Positions 16,768 to 26,505 of a DNA stretch of 64,000 nucleotides are shown here, piece after piece. Below the pieces are notes generated by a model. The model had not been told where the DNA came from and did no database searches. It saw only the letters and a list, made by a program, of their open reading frames with translations. The DNA is from Mesorhizobium sp. Its GTDB lineage: Bacteria > Pseudomonadota > Alphaproteobacteria > Rhizobiales > Rhizobiaceae. Numbering within the stretch: position 1 is the stretch's first letter; the number at the start of each line of letters is the position of its first letter. A program made the translations under genes and the position numbers. The stretch is from assembly GCF_004962245.1 (NCBI RefSeq), contig NZ_SUHQ01000017.1:62001-126000 (forward strand), read 5' to 3'.

Positions 16768-17880
16768 TCAATGTGCACGCTGTTTCTTCGTCGCACCCGG
16801 TATCGCCGCTTCGATTACCTTTTTCATGACAGTGGGCAGCGCTTCGCCGGAAATTTCTTGGGCCAGCGACCAGAAATGCCCCACGGGCGCGGCGCCATCG
16901 GTCATTGTTTTGAAGACGTCGAGTTCGAGCGCGAAATGGGTGAACACATGGCCAATCCGCCCGGCAAGTCGCCAGTCGCCGGGGAAGGGTGCCGCCGCGT
17001 CGGTGGTGGCGCCGTCGACCCGCGCGGTCCAGCCGGATGTCGGCACCTCGGTCATGCCGCCGAGCAGGCCTTTGTCCGCGCGCTTGCGCAAAAGGATGGC
17101 GCCGTCAGCCCTCAACGCAACGAAGGCAGCCCCGCGCCGCAATGGTTTCTCGCCCTTCGGCAGGCGGACCGGGAAATGCTCGGGATCGCCGGAAACAGTT
17201 GCGCTGCAATCCTCGCGCAGCGGGCACAGCATGCAGCGCGGCCGGCGTGGCGTGCAGATCGTCGCGCCCAGATCCATCATCGCCTGGGCGAAATCGCCCG
17301 GTCTGGTCCCTGGAACCATGCGCTCGACATAGGCGCGGATGTCGCCCTTGGCTTCGCTCAGCGGCGTGGCGATCGAAAATAGCCGGGAGACGACCCGTTC
17401 GACATTGCCGTCGACGACCGCGGCGGGCTCGTCGAAGGCGATCGCCGCGATCGCCGCCGCCGTGTAGGCGCCGATGCCGGGCAGCGCTCTCAGACCCGCT
17501 TGCGTATCGGGAAAACTGCCGCCTTGCCGTGCGACGAGATCGGCGCAGGCCTTGAGATTGCGCGCGCGGGAATAATAGCCGAGCCCGGCCCAGGCCTTCA
17601 TGACATCCTCGGTCTGTGCCGCGGCCAGCGCATTGATATCGGGCCATTTCTGGACAAAGGCCCGGAAATAGGATTTTACCGCTTCGACCGTGGTCTGCTG
17701 CAGCATGACTTCCGAAAGCCAGACGCGGTAGGGATCGGGCCGCACGCCGCGTGCCAGCTCGCGCGGTGCGATGCGCCACGGCAAGTCTCGGTGGTGCGCG
17801 TCGTACCAGACAAGCAGGCGCGCCGCGATCTCGCCGCGATCTCCGGATGCAGTCTTGCGGGTCTGGTCGTGCAGTGCCAT
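16768..17880 (-). CDS. mutY: A/G-specific adenine glycosylase
   Basis: MutY removes adenine paired with 8-oxoguanine. The 370-residue product has the LQQTTVEAV helix, the helix-hairpin-helix LPGIGAYTAAAI, and the catalytic aspartate in VVDGNVERV. The [4Fe-4S] cluster spacing C-x6-C-x2-C-x5-C is seen in CTPRRPRCMLCPLREDC. A C-terminal NUDIX-like 8-oxoG recognition domain follows (from about residue 235). It is divergent from the DUF721 gene by 54 bp, conserved in rhizobia. Confidence 0.96.
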   Translation of the reverse strand: MALHDQTRKTASGDRGEIAARLLVWYDAHHRDLPWRIAPRELARGVRPDPYRVWLSEVMLQQTTVEAVKSYFRAFVQKWPDINALAAAQTEDVMKAWAGLGYYSRARNLKACADLVARQGGSFPDTQAGLRALPGIGAYTAAAIAAIAFDEPAAVVDGNVERVVSRLFSIATPLSEAKGDIRAYVERMVPGTRPGDFAQAMMDLGATICTPRRPRCMLCPLREDCSATVSGDPEHFPVRLPKGEKPLRRGAAFVALRADGAILLRKRADKGLLGGMTEVPTSGWTARVDGATTDAAAPFPGDWRLAGRIGHVFTHFALELDVFKTMTDGAAPVGHFWSLAQEISGEALPTVMKKVIEAAIPGATKKQRAH

Positions 17881-17934
17881 TGATCGAGGACTGGCCTAAC
17901 CGATGAAGTGGTGAAGGTCGACTGGAGAACGCAC

Positions 17935-18432
17935 ATGGCAGGGAAAAGGCCCTTCGGCAATCCCGTTCCGGTGAGCGATCTCGCAACCGAGATCCTCGAT
18001 CCGGTGTTGCGCAAGCGGGCCGGCATGTCGATCGGGCTCGTCCAGTCATGGGAGGAGATTGCCGGGCCGCGGCTCGCCGGCTGCTCGCGCCCTGAAAAGA
18101 TCCAGTGGCCGCGCCGCATGCATGAAGACGATCCGTTCGAGCCGGCGGTGCTGGTCATCGCCTGCGAGGGCATGGCTGCGCTCCATCTGCAGCACGAGAC
18201 CGGCGAGATCATCAACCGGGTCAACGCCTTTCTCGGCTTCAACGCTATCGGCCGGATCAGAATCGTGCAAAAGCCGGTGACAGCGGACAAGAGGCGGCCT
18301 AAACCAAGCTTGCGACCGCTGACCGTGGCTGAGAAAGCAAAACTGTCGGGCACTGTCGGACTGATCGAGGATGACGGGCTGCGCGCTTCGCTGGAGCGGC
18401 TCGGCGCCACAATTCTCGGCCAAAAGAAGTGA
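17935..18432 (+). CDS. DUF721 (DciA-like) protein
   Basis: The 165-residue product matches DUF721. It has an N-terminal helical part (VSDLATEILDPVLRKRAGMS) and W-EEIAGPRLA, then a KH-like segment (LVIACEGMAALHLQHETGEIINRVNAFLG, not quoted fully). DciA proteins load or regulate the replicative helicase DnaB in many bacteria without DnaC; extending that to this member is family inference. The ATG at 17935 follows TGGAG; a GTG at 17908 is also in frame. It lies between mutY and the DsbA-like gene. Confidence 0.86.
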   Translation: MAGKRPFGNPVPVSDLATEILDPVLRKRAGMSIGLVQSWEEIAGPRLAGCSRPEKIQWPRRMHEDDPFEPAVLVIACEGMAALHLQHETGEIINRVNAFLGFNAIGRIRIVQKPVTADKRRPKPSLRPLTVAEKAKLSGTVGLIEDDGLRASLERLGATILGQKK

Positions 18433-18565
18433 CAAACTCGCGCTTTCGTGATCGCGTCCACAAGGTTTGGCGATTGGAATGGGGACGGCGATGCCTTAAT
18501 TCGCGCCAACTCTCGCCTTTTCTAGCCTTTGCATTGCAAAATCCAACCATTGTCAGGTGATTCGT

Positions 18566-19318
18566 ATGAACCGTCCCCCGTTTGGCAAAAGCTTGTCCCG
18601 CAGAAACCTCCTGTCTTCGCTGGCGGCCATTCCGGCGGTGGTTCTGCTCGCCGCATGCAGCGACTCGGGCGAAAAACCCGTGGCGCAGGATGCCGAGCCT
18701 GCGGCCCCCGCCGATCCGGCTAAGCCGGCCACCCCGGCTGCTCCGGCCGCCGCCAAGGCGCCAGAAGCTCAGGGCACGGTGGATATGGCGGCATTGCTGA
18801 AGCCCGGCGCACTGCCCGACGCGCAACTGGGCAAGGACGACGCGAAGGTCACCATCGTCGAATATGCCTCGATGACCTGTCCCCATTGCGCGCATTTCCA
18901 CGAAACCACACTCCCGGAGCTGAAGACGAAATATATCGACACCGGCAAGGCTCGCCTTATCCTGCGCGAATTTCCGTTCGACCCCAGCGCCGAGGCCGGT
19001 TTCATGCTGGCGCGCTGCTCCAAGGACAATTATTTCCCGATGGTGGACGTTCTGTTCAAGCAGCAGGCGAACTGGGCGGGTGGTGGCAATGTCAAGGACG
19101 CCCTGCTGCAAATCTCCAAGATGGCCGGTTTTACACAGGAGTCCTTCGAGGCCTGCTTGACGGACCAGAAACTTCTGGACGATGTGAGATCGGTCCAGAA
19201 GCGCGGCGCCGATGAATTCAAGGTCGACTCGACGCCGACCTTCTTTATCAACGGAAAGACCTACAAGGGGGCGCTGTCGATTGCAGAAATGTCGGCCATC
19301 ATCGACCCTCTGCTCTGA
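18566..19318 (+). CDS. DsbA-family thiol-disulfide lipoprotein
   Basis: The 250-residue exported protein has a thioredoxin fold of the DsbA/BdbD type with active site C105-P-H-C108 in YASMTCPHCAHF and the cis-Pro loop in DSTPTFFINGK. The N-terminus has SRRNLL followed by a hydrophobic stretch ending in LLAAC (C31), so it may be a Tat-exported lipoprotein. A Pro/Ala-rich linker follows. It probably oxidises or isomerises thiols in the periplasm. A strong terminator follows at 19329. Confidence 0.92.
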   Translation: MNRPPFGKSLSRRNLLSSLAAIPAVVLLAACSDSGEKPVAQDAEPAAPADPAKPATPAAPAAAKAPEAQGTVDMAALLKPGALPDAQLGKDDAKVTIVEYASMTCPHCAHFHETTLPELKTKYIDTGKARLILREFPFDPSAEAGFMLARCSKDNYFPMVDVLFKQQANWAGGGNVKDALLQISKMAGFTQESFEACLTDQKLLDDVRSVQKRGADEFKVDSTPTFFINGKTYKGALSIAEMSAIIDPLL

Positions 19319-19328
19319 CGTTTCGGCA

Positions 19329-19366
19329 GCGCCGAAGCGGCCGCGCTTCGGCGCGCGCGGCTTTTT
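19329..19366 (+). terminator. intrinsic terminator after the dsbA-like gene
   Basis: GCGCCGAAGCG (19329-19339) pairs perfectly with CGCTTCGGCGC (19344-19354) around a 4-base loop. A GC-rich stretch and five T residues (19362-19366) follow. It lies 11 nt after the DsbA-like stop and upstream of smc, so smc probably has its own promoter or depends on readthrough. Confidence 0.75.
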
Positions 19367-19411
19367 GTTGTGCCTCGGGTTCTTGCGAAACCCGTCTATG
19401 GGGCAGCGCGA

Positions 19412-22400
19412 ATGAAGTTCTCGCGCCTCCGCCTGCTCGGTTTCAAGTCCTTCGTGGAACCCGGCGAATTCGTCATCGAACGCGGCCTGACCGGCATTGT
19501 CGGGCCTAACGGCTGCGGCAAGTCGAACCTTGTCGAAGCGCTGCGCTGGGTGATGGGCGAAAGCTCATACAAGAACATGCGTGCGTCCGGCATGGACGAC
19601 GTCATCTTCTCCGGTTCGGGAACGCGTCCGGCCCGCAACACCGCCGAAGTCACGCTTTTCCTCGACAACAGCGACCGTACCGCGCCCTCCGCCTTCAACG
19701 ATGCGGACGAGTTGCAGGTTTCGCGCCGCATCGAGCGCGAGGCGGGTTCGCTCTACCGCATCAACGGCAAGGAAGCCCGCGCCAAGGACGTGCAGCTGCT
19801 TTTCGCCGACCAGTCGACCGGCGCGCGCTCGCCCTCGATGGTCGGGCAAGGCCGCATCGGCGAGCTGATCCAGGCAAAGCCGCAGGCACGCCGCGCGCTG
19901 CTGGAAGAGGCGGCCGGAATTTCGGGTCTGCACACCCGCCGCCACGAGGCCGAGCTCCGGCTGAAGGCGGCCGAACAGAATCTGGAACGGCTGGACGACG
20001 TCGTCGGCGAATTGGAAAGCCAGATCGAAAGCCTGAAGCGTCAGGCCCGCCAGGCGTCGCGGTTCAAGAACCTGTCGGCCGATATCCGCAAGGCCGAAGC
20101 GACGCTGCTGCATCTGCGCTGGACGCTGGCCAAGACGCAGGAAGGCGAGGCGCGCTCGGCGCTGGCGATTGCCACGGCACTGGTCGGCGAGCGCGCCGCC
20201 GCCCAGATGGCCGCCGCCAAGGAGCAGGGGATCGGTGCCCACCGATTGCCTGACCTGCGCGATGCGGAAGCGGCCGCCGCTGCCGCTTTCCAGCGCCTGT
20301 CGATCGCCAAGACGCAGATCGAAGAAGAAGCAGGCCGCATCCGCGCCCGTCAGGACGAACTCGGCCGCCGGCTCCAGCAACTCGACGGCGACATCGCCCG
20401 TGAGGAGCGGATGGTCCGCGACAATGCGGATATCCTCGAACGCCTCGCTACAGAAGAAGCCGCCCTCAATACCGAGAATGCCGGCGCCGGTGAGCGCGAG
20501 GCCAGCACCCGCGCGGCTTTCGAACAGGCTGCGTCGACGCTTGCAGCGAGTGAAGCCAAACTCGCCGGGCTGACGGCCGAACGGGCGGAGGCCGCCGCCT
20601 CCCGCAATCAGATCGAACGAACGCTGCGCGACACCGCCGAGCGCCGCGACCGTTTCGCTCGCCAACTCGCCGATGTCGATCGGGAATTGTCCGACATCGC
20701 TTCCAGGGTCGCGGGCCTGCCCGATCCCGCCGAGAAGCGGCTTCTGGTCGAACAGGCCCTGGCGCTGCTGGAGGAGACCGAAGCCGCCGCCATTGCCGGC
20801 GAACAGGCTGTCGCCGAGGCGCGTGCGGCGGAAAGCGATGCCCGCCCGCCGGTTCAGGATGCAAAGGCCGAACTGGCGCGGATCGAAACCGAGGCCCGCA
20901 CGCTGGCCAAGATCCTGAATGCCGCAAGCGGCAACCTGTTCCCCTCCGTCCTGGAGCAGATCAGCGTCGAGCGCGGCTACGAGACGGCGCTGGGCGCGGC
21001 CCTTGGAGAGGATCTCGACGTGCCGCTCGATCGCAGCGCACCGGTGCATTGGGGCCAGAGCGAGGTCCAGCCTGGCGACGACGCGCTGCCCGAAGGTATC
21101 AAGAGCCTTGCCAGTGTGGTCCGCGCGCCGGCGCAACTGGCCCGCCGATTGGCGCAGATTGGCATCGTCGAGGCCGGCGACGGAAAGCGGCTGCAGGCGC
21201 TGCTTGCTCCCGGGCAGCGGCTGGTCAGCCGCGAAGGGGCGCTCTGGCGTTGGGACGGATTCACCGCCAGCGCCGACGCGCCGACCGCGGCCGCGCAGCG
21301 ACTGGCGCAGAAAAACCGGCTGGCTGAGCTCGACGCCGAGGCGGTCCATGCGACCCGCATCCTGCGCCATGCCGAAGAGGCTCTTGCCCATGCCGAGCAG
21401 GCGCTTGCCCAGGCGAGTGAGGCCGAGCGCTACGCCCGTCAGGCCGGCCGTGATGCCCAGCATGGGCTGGACGCCGCCCGCAACGCACTGGCCGAGGCCG
21501 AGAAGGCCGGCGGTGAGCTGTCGAGCCGACGCGCAGCACTTGACGAGGCGCGCGCGCGCATCGTCGACAGCCATGAAGAGACGGCGGCGGCTTTCGTCGA
21601 GGCGGAGATGCTGCTGCAAAGCGCTCCCGATCTCGGCGATCTGCAGTTGCAGCTCGAACAATCGGCCGCCAACGTCGCTCGCGACCGCGCCACGCTTGCC
21701 GATGCACGCGCCGTCCATGAAGGTTTGAAGCGCGAAGCCGAGGCGCGTATGCGCCGCCTCGACGCCATCGGCGCGGAACGCCGCAACTGGCTGGAGCGCG
21801 CCGAAAACGCCTCGACGCAGATCGCCGCACTTGGTGAACGCAAGGCGGAAGCCGAGGCCGAGCGCGAAAGGCTGGCCGACGCACCCGACGAGATCGACGC
21901 CAAGCGGCGCGCCTTGCTGTCGCAGCTTGCCGAGGCCGAAAGCCTGCGCCATGCAGCCGGCGATCGTTTGCAGGAGGCGGAGAACCGGCAGTCCGAACTG
22001 GACAAGGCCGCGACATCAGCGATCCAGTCGCTGGCCGAAGCGCGCGAATCCCGTGTCCGCGCCGAAGAGCGGCTGACCGCTGCCGATGAGCGACGGCTGG
22101 AGGTCGAGGCGCGCATCCAGGAGACGTTGAACACGCCGCCGCATCTGGTTATCCGCCATACCGGCCTGGAGGCCGACAGCCCGATGCCGGAAATGGCCGA
22201 GATCGAGCGTCAGCTCGACCGGCTGAAGATCGAGCGTGAACGGCTTGGCGCCGTCAATCTGCGCGCTGAGGAAGAACAGAAGGAACTGTCGGACCGGCTG
22301 GAGACCATCGTTTCCGAACGTGAGGACATCATCGAGGCCATCCGCAAGCTGCGGCAGGCAATCCAGAGCCTGAACCGTGAAGGCCGCGAACGGCTGCTGG

Positions 22401-22870
22401 CTGCCTTCGACGTGGTCAATGGCCATTTCCAGCGGCTGTTTTCGCATCTGTTCGGTGGCGGCACGGCGGAACTGCAACTGATCGAGTCCGACGACCCGCT
22501 CGAGGCCGGTCTCGAAATCCTTGCGCGGCCGCCGGGCAAGAAGCCGCAGACCATGACGCTGCTTTCCGGCGGTGAGCAGGCGTTGACGGCGATGTCGTTG
22601 ATCTTCGCCGTATTCCTGACCAATCCGGCGCCGATCTGCGTGCTCGATGAAGTCGACGCGCCGCTCGACGACCACAACGTCGAGCGTTTCTGCAATCTGA
22701 TGGACGAAATGGCCGCCACCACCGAGACGCGCTTCGTCATCATCACGCACAACCCGATCACCATGGCCCGCATGAACCGGCTGTTCGGGGTGACCATGGC
22801 CGAACAGGGCGTCAGCCAACTCGTCTCGGTCGACCTGCAGGCGGCCGAGGCCATGCGCGAGGCGAGCTGA
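19412..22870 (+). CDS. smc: chromosome segregation ATPase SMC
   Basis: SMC is the condensin ATPase that organises the chromosome. The 1152-residue protein starts MKFSRLRLLGFKSFVEPG. It has Walker A GPNGCGKSN near residue 33, long Ala/Glu/Arg-rich coiled coils, a hinge around residues 500-650, a second coiled coil, then signature LLSGGEQALTA and Walker B VLDEVDAPLDD near the end. The ATG at 19412 is chosen; an upstream in-frame ATG lies in the terminator trailer. Partners ScpA/ScpB are not in the window. Confidence 0.97.
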   Translation: MKFSRLRLLGFKSFVEPGEFVIERGLTGIVGPNGCGKSNLVEALRWVMGESSYKNMRASGMDDVIFSGSGTRPARNTAEVTLFLDNSDRTAPSAFNDADELQVSRRIEREAGSLYRINGKEARAKDVQLLFADQSTGARSPSMVGQGRIGELIQAKPQARRALLEEAAGISGLHTRRHEAELRLKAAEQNLERLDDVVGELESQIESLKRQARQASRFKNLSADIRKAEATLLHLRWTLAKTQEGEARSALAIATALVGERAAAQMAAAKEQGIGAHRLPDLRDAEAAAAAAFQRLSIAKTQIEEEAGRIRARQDELGRRLQQLDGDIAREERMVRDNADILERLATEEAALNTENAGAGEREASTRAAFEQAASTLAASEAKLAGLTAERAEAAASRNQIERTLRDTAERRDRFARQLADVDRELSDIASRVAGLPDPAEKRLLVEQALALLEETEAAAIAGEQAVAEARAAESDARPPVQDAKAELARIETEARTLAKILNAASGNLFPSVLEQISVERGYETALGAALGEDLDVPLDRSAPVHWGQSEVQPGDDALPEGIKSLASVVRAPAQLARRLAQIGIVEAGDGKRLQALLAPGQRLVSREGALWRWDGFTASADAPTAAAQRLAQKNRLAELDAEAVHATRILRHAEEALAHAEQALAQASEAERYARQAGRDAQHGLDAARNALAEAEKAGGELSSRRAALDEARARIVDSHEETAAAFVEAEMLLQSAPDLGDLQLQLEQSAANVARDRATLADARAVHEGLKREAEARMRRLDAIGAERRNWLERAENASTQIAALGERKAEAEAERERLADAPDEIDAKRRALLSQLAEAESLRHAAGDRLQEAENRQSELDKAATSAIQSLAEARESRVRAEERLTAADERRLEVEARIQETLNTPPHLVIRHTGLEADSPMPEMAEIERQLDRLKIERERLGAVNLRAEEEQKELSDRLETIVSEREDIIEAIRKLRQAIQSLNREGRERLLAAFDVVNGHFQRLFSHLFGGGTAELQLIESDDPLEAGLEILARPPGKKPQTMTLLSGGEQALTAMSLIFAVFLTNPAPICVLDEVDAPLDDHNVERFCNLMDEMAATTETRFVIITHNPITMARMNRLFGVTMAEQGVSQLVSVDLQAAEAMREAS

Positions 22871-22985
22871 CGCGTTGACCGCACAGCTTGTCGGTAGCGC
22901 CTGTTGGGGCTTTCGGCTATAGCACGAACGGAATGGTCGGCTCCGTCCAATCGGATGACCAAACTGGCTATATGCATGGAGAACC

Positions 22986-23975
22986 TTGTTGCCTGTACTC
23001 GTCACCGGAGCCGCGGGGTTCATTGGCAGCCATGTTTGTCATCACCTCTTGAACAGAGGGGAAGCGGTCGTCGGCGTCGACAATATGAACGACTATTACG
23101 ACCTGGCGCTGAAAAAGGGGCGGCTCGCCCGCCTTCAGCCCCGCAAGGATTTTTCGTTCCATCAGATCGACATCGCCGAACAGGGCGCGCTCGCTACGGC
23201 ACTGGCAGGGCAAGACATAACCCGGATTGTCCACCTCGCCGCCCAGGCGGGCGTGCGCCATTCGCTCGACAATCCTAGGCTCTACGTCCGTTCCAATGTC
23301 GTCGGTCATCTCGAAGTGCTCGAATTCTGTCGCGCGCAGCCCGCATTCGAGCATCTAGTCTATGCCTCGTCGAGTTCGGTCTATGGCGGCAATCGCAAGG
23401 TTCCGTTCAGCGAGACCGATCAGGTCGACAGGCCCGTCTCGCTCTACGCTGCCACCAAAAAAGCCGATGAACTGATGAGCCATACCTACGCCCATCTCTT
23501 TGGCGTGCCGCTGACGGGCTTGCGGTTTTTCACCGTCTACGGTCCCTGGGGCCGGCCCGACATGGCCTATTGGATATTCACCAAGGCGATGCTCGAAGGC
23601 AAGCCGATCCGGGTGTTCAACGATGGCGAGATGTGGCGGGATTTCACTTACGTGGACGATGTGGTGCGGGCGGTCGTTGCCGTGCTCGACAAGCCGCCCA
23701 CGGCCGACGTTCCGCCCAGCAGGATCTACAATGTCGGCAATAACCGGCCGGTGCGGCTGGCCGACTTCATCGACACTCTGGAAAAACTGCTCGGTGTAAA
23801 GGCCATCCGCCAAAGCGAGCCGATGCAGAGCAGCGACGTCGAGCGGACCTATGCGGACATGACCGCGTTGGAGCGGGATTTCGGCTTCAAGCCGAGCGTT
23901 TCGACGGAAGATGGACTGAAGAAGTTTGTCGACTGGTACCGGTCGGAATGGGCTGCGGGATCAACGACAAGGTGA
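22986..23975 (+). CDS. NAD-dependent epimerase, UDP-glucuronate 4-epimerase-like
   Basis: The 329-residue extended SDR has the NAD motif GAAGFIGSH, the catalytic YxxxK in SLYAATKKADEL with an upstream SSSSVYG, and LRFFTVYGPWGRPDMAYWIF, which resembles UDP-glucuronate 4-epimerases (LpsL/Cap1J). It would make UDP-galacturonate for surface polysaccharide. No in-frame ATG exists near the N-terminus, so a TTG at 22986 (or 22989) after ATGGAGAA is inferred. It stands alone, with no polysaccharide genes beside it in the window. Confidence 0.9.
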   Translation: MLPVLVTGAAGFIGSHVCHHLLNRGEAVVGVDNMNDYYDLALKKGRLARLQPRKDFSFHQIDIAEQGALATALAGQDITRIVHLAAQAGVRHSLDNPRLYVRSNVVGHLEVLEFCRAQPAFEHLVYASSSSVYGGNRKVPFSETDQVDRPVSLYAATKKADELMSHTYAHLFGVPLTGLRFFTVYGPWGRPDMAYWIFTKAMLEGKPIRVFNDGEMWRDFTYVDDVVRAVVAVLDKPPTADVPPSRIYNVGNNRPVRLADFIDTLEKLLGVKAIRQSEPMQSSDVERTYADMTALERDFGFKPSVSTEDGLKKFVDWYRSEWAAGSTTR

Positions 23976-24605
23976 CTGCGGCCTGAGTGTCGTCGTTGCC
24001 CGCGCCATCTATGACCCCGGGGGCACCATACCAATGCCAACTTGCGCGCCGATGGGAGGCCAAGCCAGCCAGTGACCAGATGGCGTCGCGATCCCCGGCG
24101 ATTGTCGAGCGAGGCATCGACCCGGCGCCGCCAAAAGTCTGGATATGTCCCTTCCACCCACTCCTAGCCCCCGAGTTCCAATTCTTCCCAACTTCCTAAA
24201 AATTTCCACTCACCTGAAAGACAGCGAGGGCGGTTCGGAGACATTGACTTGGGCATCGACGAAGAGATTCGGAAACTGCCGTTCCCTGATATCGAGCGGA
24301 AAGGGATCTGCACTGGTGCCTTCGGAGCGTCAGATTCAGGAAACCGCGGTCGACGAGTCCGACAAACTTGTTCCGTGCCGTGCGCTAGCATGTCTTCAAC
24401 ACGAAGCTGGCCCCGCCACGGGCAGCCTACCGTGCCGCAATACCGCCGCCACCAGATCAGGCGCCCGTTTGTCGTCGACGATATCCTTCACCAGGGAGCG
24501 GTGCCGAGCCTCGAGCCGTCAGAGGTCAAACATTGTTCCGGACGCCGTGCTGCGATATCGCAGTCTCGTGCAAACTACAGCAACCAGTGGCGCACCGGAC
24601 ACAGG
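23976..24605. other. 630 bp without a recognised gene
   Basis: Lies between the epimerase and the end of the DevA-like gene. Several short open frames exist on both strands but none shows a family signature. One minus-strand stretch around 24440-24540 reads like a helical fragment, but I cannot name it. It could be a decayed gene. Confidence 0.4.
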
Positions 24606-25370
24606 TCAAATTCGCTCGCCGACATCCCCCGGTCCCACCATGATGGATTTCATTCCGTTGCTGGACATGGATTCGAGCCTTCCGTCGCGCAGGTTGAATA
24701 TTCTGTCGAAGCGATCGAAGATCTTCTCGTCGTGGGTGACGGCTATGATCGCGGCATCGCGTTCAACGGCCACTTTGCGCAGGAGATCCATGACGATGCC
24801 AGCCCGTTTCGAATCGAGCGCCGCTGTCGGCTCATCCGCCAGGATGATGCGCGGTTGGTTGGCGAGGGCCCGCGCGATCGCCACACGCTGCGCCTCTCCG
24901 CCCGAAAGTTGTGCCGGCATTGAACTCCGACGGTTCCCGACCTCGAGATAGTCGAGCAGCTCCAGCGCCCTACGCCTGGCCTCGCGCGGGTCGGTTCCCG
25001 CCAGTTGCAGGACCAGGGCGACGTTATCGGTCGCGTCGAGGAAGGGCATCAGATTGTGGAACTGGAAGATGAATCCGATCTTGTCGAGCCGCAGCCGCCT
25101 CAGATTTGGTCGAACCCAGCGGCCATCCGTCAACACCACTTCGCCGTCGAGCTCCATCGAGCCCGAGGACGGATCGAGGATGCAGCCGATGATATTAAGC
25201 AGGGTGGTCTTGCCGGATCCCGAGGGTCCGAGCAGGGCAATGACTTCGCCTGCTCGGACGTCGAGTGATACATTGCGCAACGCATCGACGCGTGTTTCCG
25301 CCTCGCCGAAGTGCTTCGACAGGTCCCTGAGCCGGACGAGTGGGGGCTGGTTTGCTTTCTTGTCCGACAC
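24606..25370 (-). CDS. ABC exporter ATP-binding protein (DevA/LolD-like)
   Basis: The 254-residue NBD belongs to the LolD/MacB/DevA group. It has Walker A GPSGSGKTT, a Q-loop FQFHNLMPF, signature LSGGEAQRVAIARAL, Walker B IILADEPTAALD, and the H-loop in VTHDEK. The GTG at 25370 is chosen because a perfect GGAGG, inside the end of the upstream permease gene, sits six bases before it. It works with the FtsX-type permease and the membrane-fusion protein encoded upstream, forming a DevBCA-like tripartite exporter. The substrate is unknown. Confidence 0.92.
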   Translation of the reverse strand: MSDKKANQPPLVRLRDLSKHFGEAETRVDALRNVSLDVRAGEVIALLGPSGSGKTTLLNIIGCILDPSSGSMELDGEVVLTDGRWVRPNLRRLRLDKIGFIFQFHNLMPFLDATDNVALVLQLAGTDPREARRRALELLDYLEVGNRRSSMPAQLSGGEAQRVAIARALANQPRIILADEPTAALDSKRAGIVMDLLRKVAVERDAAIIAVTHDEKIFDRFDRIFNLRDGRLESMSSNGMKSIMVGPGDVGERI

Positions 25371-25371
25371 G

Positions 25372-26505
25372 CTAACCTCCGAGGGCCGTGGCGGGGTCAA
25401 TCCTGAGGGCTGCGCGAACGCCGAGCGCGCTGGCCAGCAGGCAGACGACGATGACGATCGCGCCTAGCGCCAAGACGTTGTCGGGCTCGAGGACCACGCG
25501 ACGGGGGAAATAGTCTTTGATGCTGGCGATGAGCGTGGCGCCGATTGCAAACCCGATCGAACCGAGGGCCAGCGCCTGCTGCACGATCATGCCGATGATC
25601 GTTCGATCCGGCGCCCCGATCAGCTTCAGCGTAGCGATTTGCTTGAGCTTCTCCATCGTCATCGTGTAAATAATGAGCGCTATGATGACTGCGGAGACGG
25701 TGAGCAGAAGCGATGTGAAGAGACCGATCTGCCTGCGCGCCCGATCGACGAGTGAGCGTGTCAGGATCAGTTCCTGGGCCTCCTGCGTCACAGCCGCCAG
25801 ATGTTTCCACCTGCGTACTGTCTCGGCCACGGCATCGGGCGAAGCGTTGGGGTGGAGGCGGGCCACGACCGCGTTGACGGTGTCGCGGCCCGTGCTTCCT
25901 GTGCCGCGCGCCAGTTGTACGCGGGTTGCGGGCGGGGCAAGGTCGAACTGAAGTTTCTGCGCATCCTGCAGGGTTATGTAGACTGCCGGATCTCCGCCGG
26001 AACTGACTTGTTGGCGGGTCGATCCGACGACGGTGAAGGTGTCACGTCCGAGACGAACGCGGTCTTTCGGGACAAGCCCTGAAGAGCGATCGGCGACCAT
26101 CTCGAAATGGCTGCGAGCGATCGCATGTCCTTCCTCGATCTCGGGTGGACCGCCCGGACGCGTCGGCTCATAGCCGATGACGTAGAGCCTTAGCTTTCGT
26201 TCTTGGTATTCGGCTTCGACGGTCTGGTAGGTGATGCTGCCGGCGGCGGCAACGCCGGCAATTCGGGCGATCGCCTCGCGTGTGTCGGCTGGTATACGGG
26301 AGGCCTCGGCGAACGGACCGCGTGTGTTCGCCTCGACCACCCACAGATCGATGCCTGGCGCGCGTGCGATGGTGAGTGCCTCGACAACAAGTCCCCTGTA
26401 TATGCCAATCATTGCGAGAACCACGCCGAGCAGGAGGCCGAGCCCGACACAGGTAAGAAGGAACCGGCCCAGACCGTGGCGGATATCGCGATAAGCGAGG
26501 TTCAA
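25372..26505 (-). CDS. ABC exporter permease (DevC/FtsX-like)
   Basis: The 377-residue product has an N-terminal membrane helix, a large periplasmic (MacB-PCD-like) domain, and three C-terminal helices typical of FtsX/DevC permeases. The segment MEKLKQIATLKLIGAPD is the family's coupling region. It appears to start with TTG at 26505, overlapping the stop of the upstream gene (TTGA arrangement), which implies translational coupling. The ATPase gene follows with one base between. Confidence 0.9.
   Translation of the reverse strand: MNLAYRDIRHGLGRFLLTCVGLGLLLGVVLAMIGIYRGLVVEALTIARAPGIDLWVVEANTRGPFAEASRIPADTREAIARIAGVAAAGSITYQTVEAEYQERKLRLYVIGYEPTRPGGPPEIEEGHAIARSHFEMVADRSSGLVPKDRVRLGRDTFTVVGSTRQQVSSGGDPAVYITLQDAQKLQFDLAPPATRVQLARGTGSTGRDTVNAVVARLHPNASPDAVAETVRRWKHLAAVTQEAQELILTRSLVDRARRQIGLFTSLLLTVSAVIIALIIYTMTMEKLKQIATLKLIGAPDRTIIGMIVQQALALGSIGFAIGATLIASIKDYFPRRVVLEPDNVLALGAIVIVVCLLASALGVRAALRIDPATALGG

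Noticed and set aside
19565..21952. A 795-codon open frame on the minus strand inside smc
   Set aside because: It lies entirely antisense to smc, has no domain signature and reflects high-GC codon bias of the coiled-coil region.
24145..24951. A 268-codon plus-strand frame extending over the DevA-like gene
   Set aside because: Its second half is antisense to the clear ABC ATPase and its first half has no family signature.
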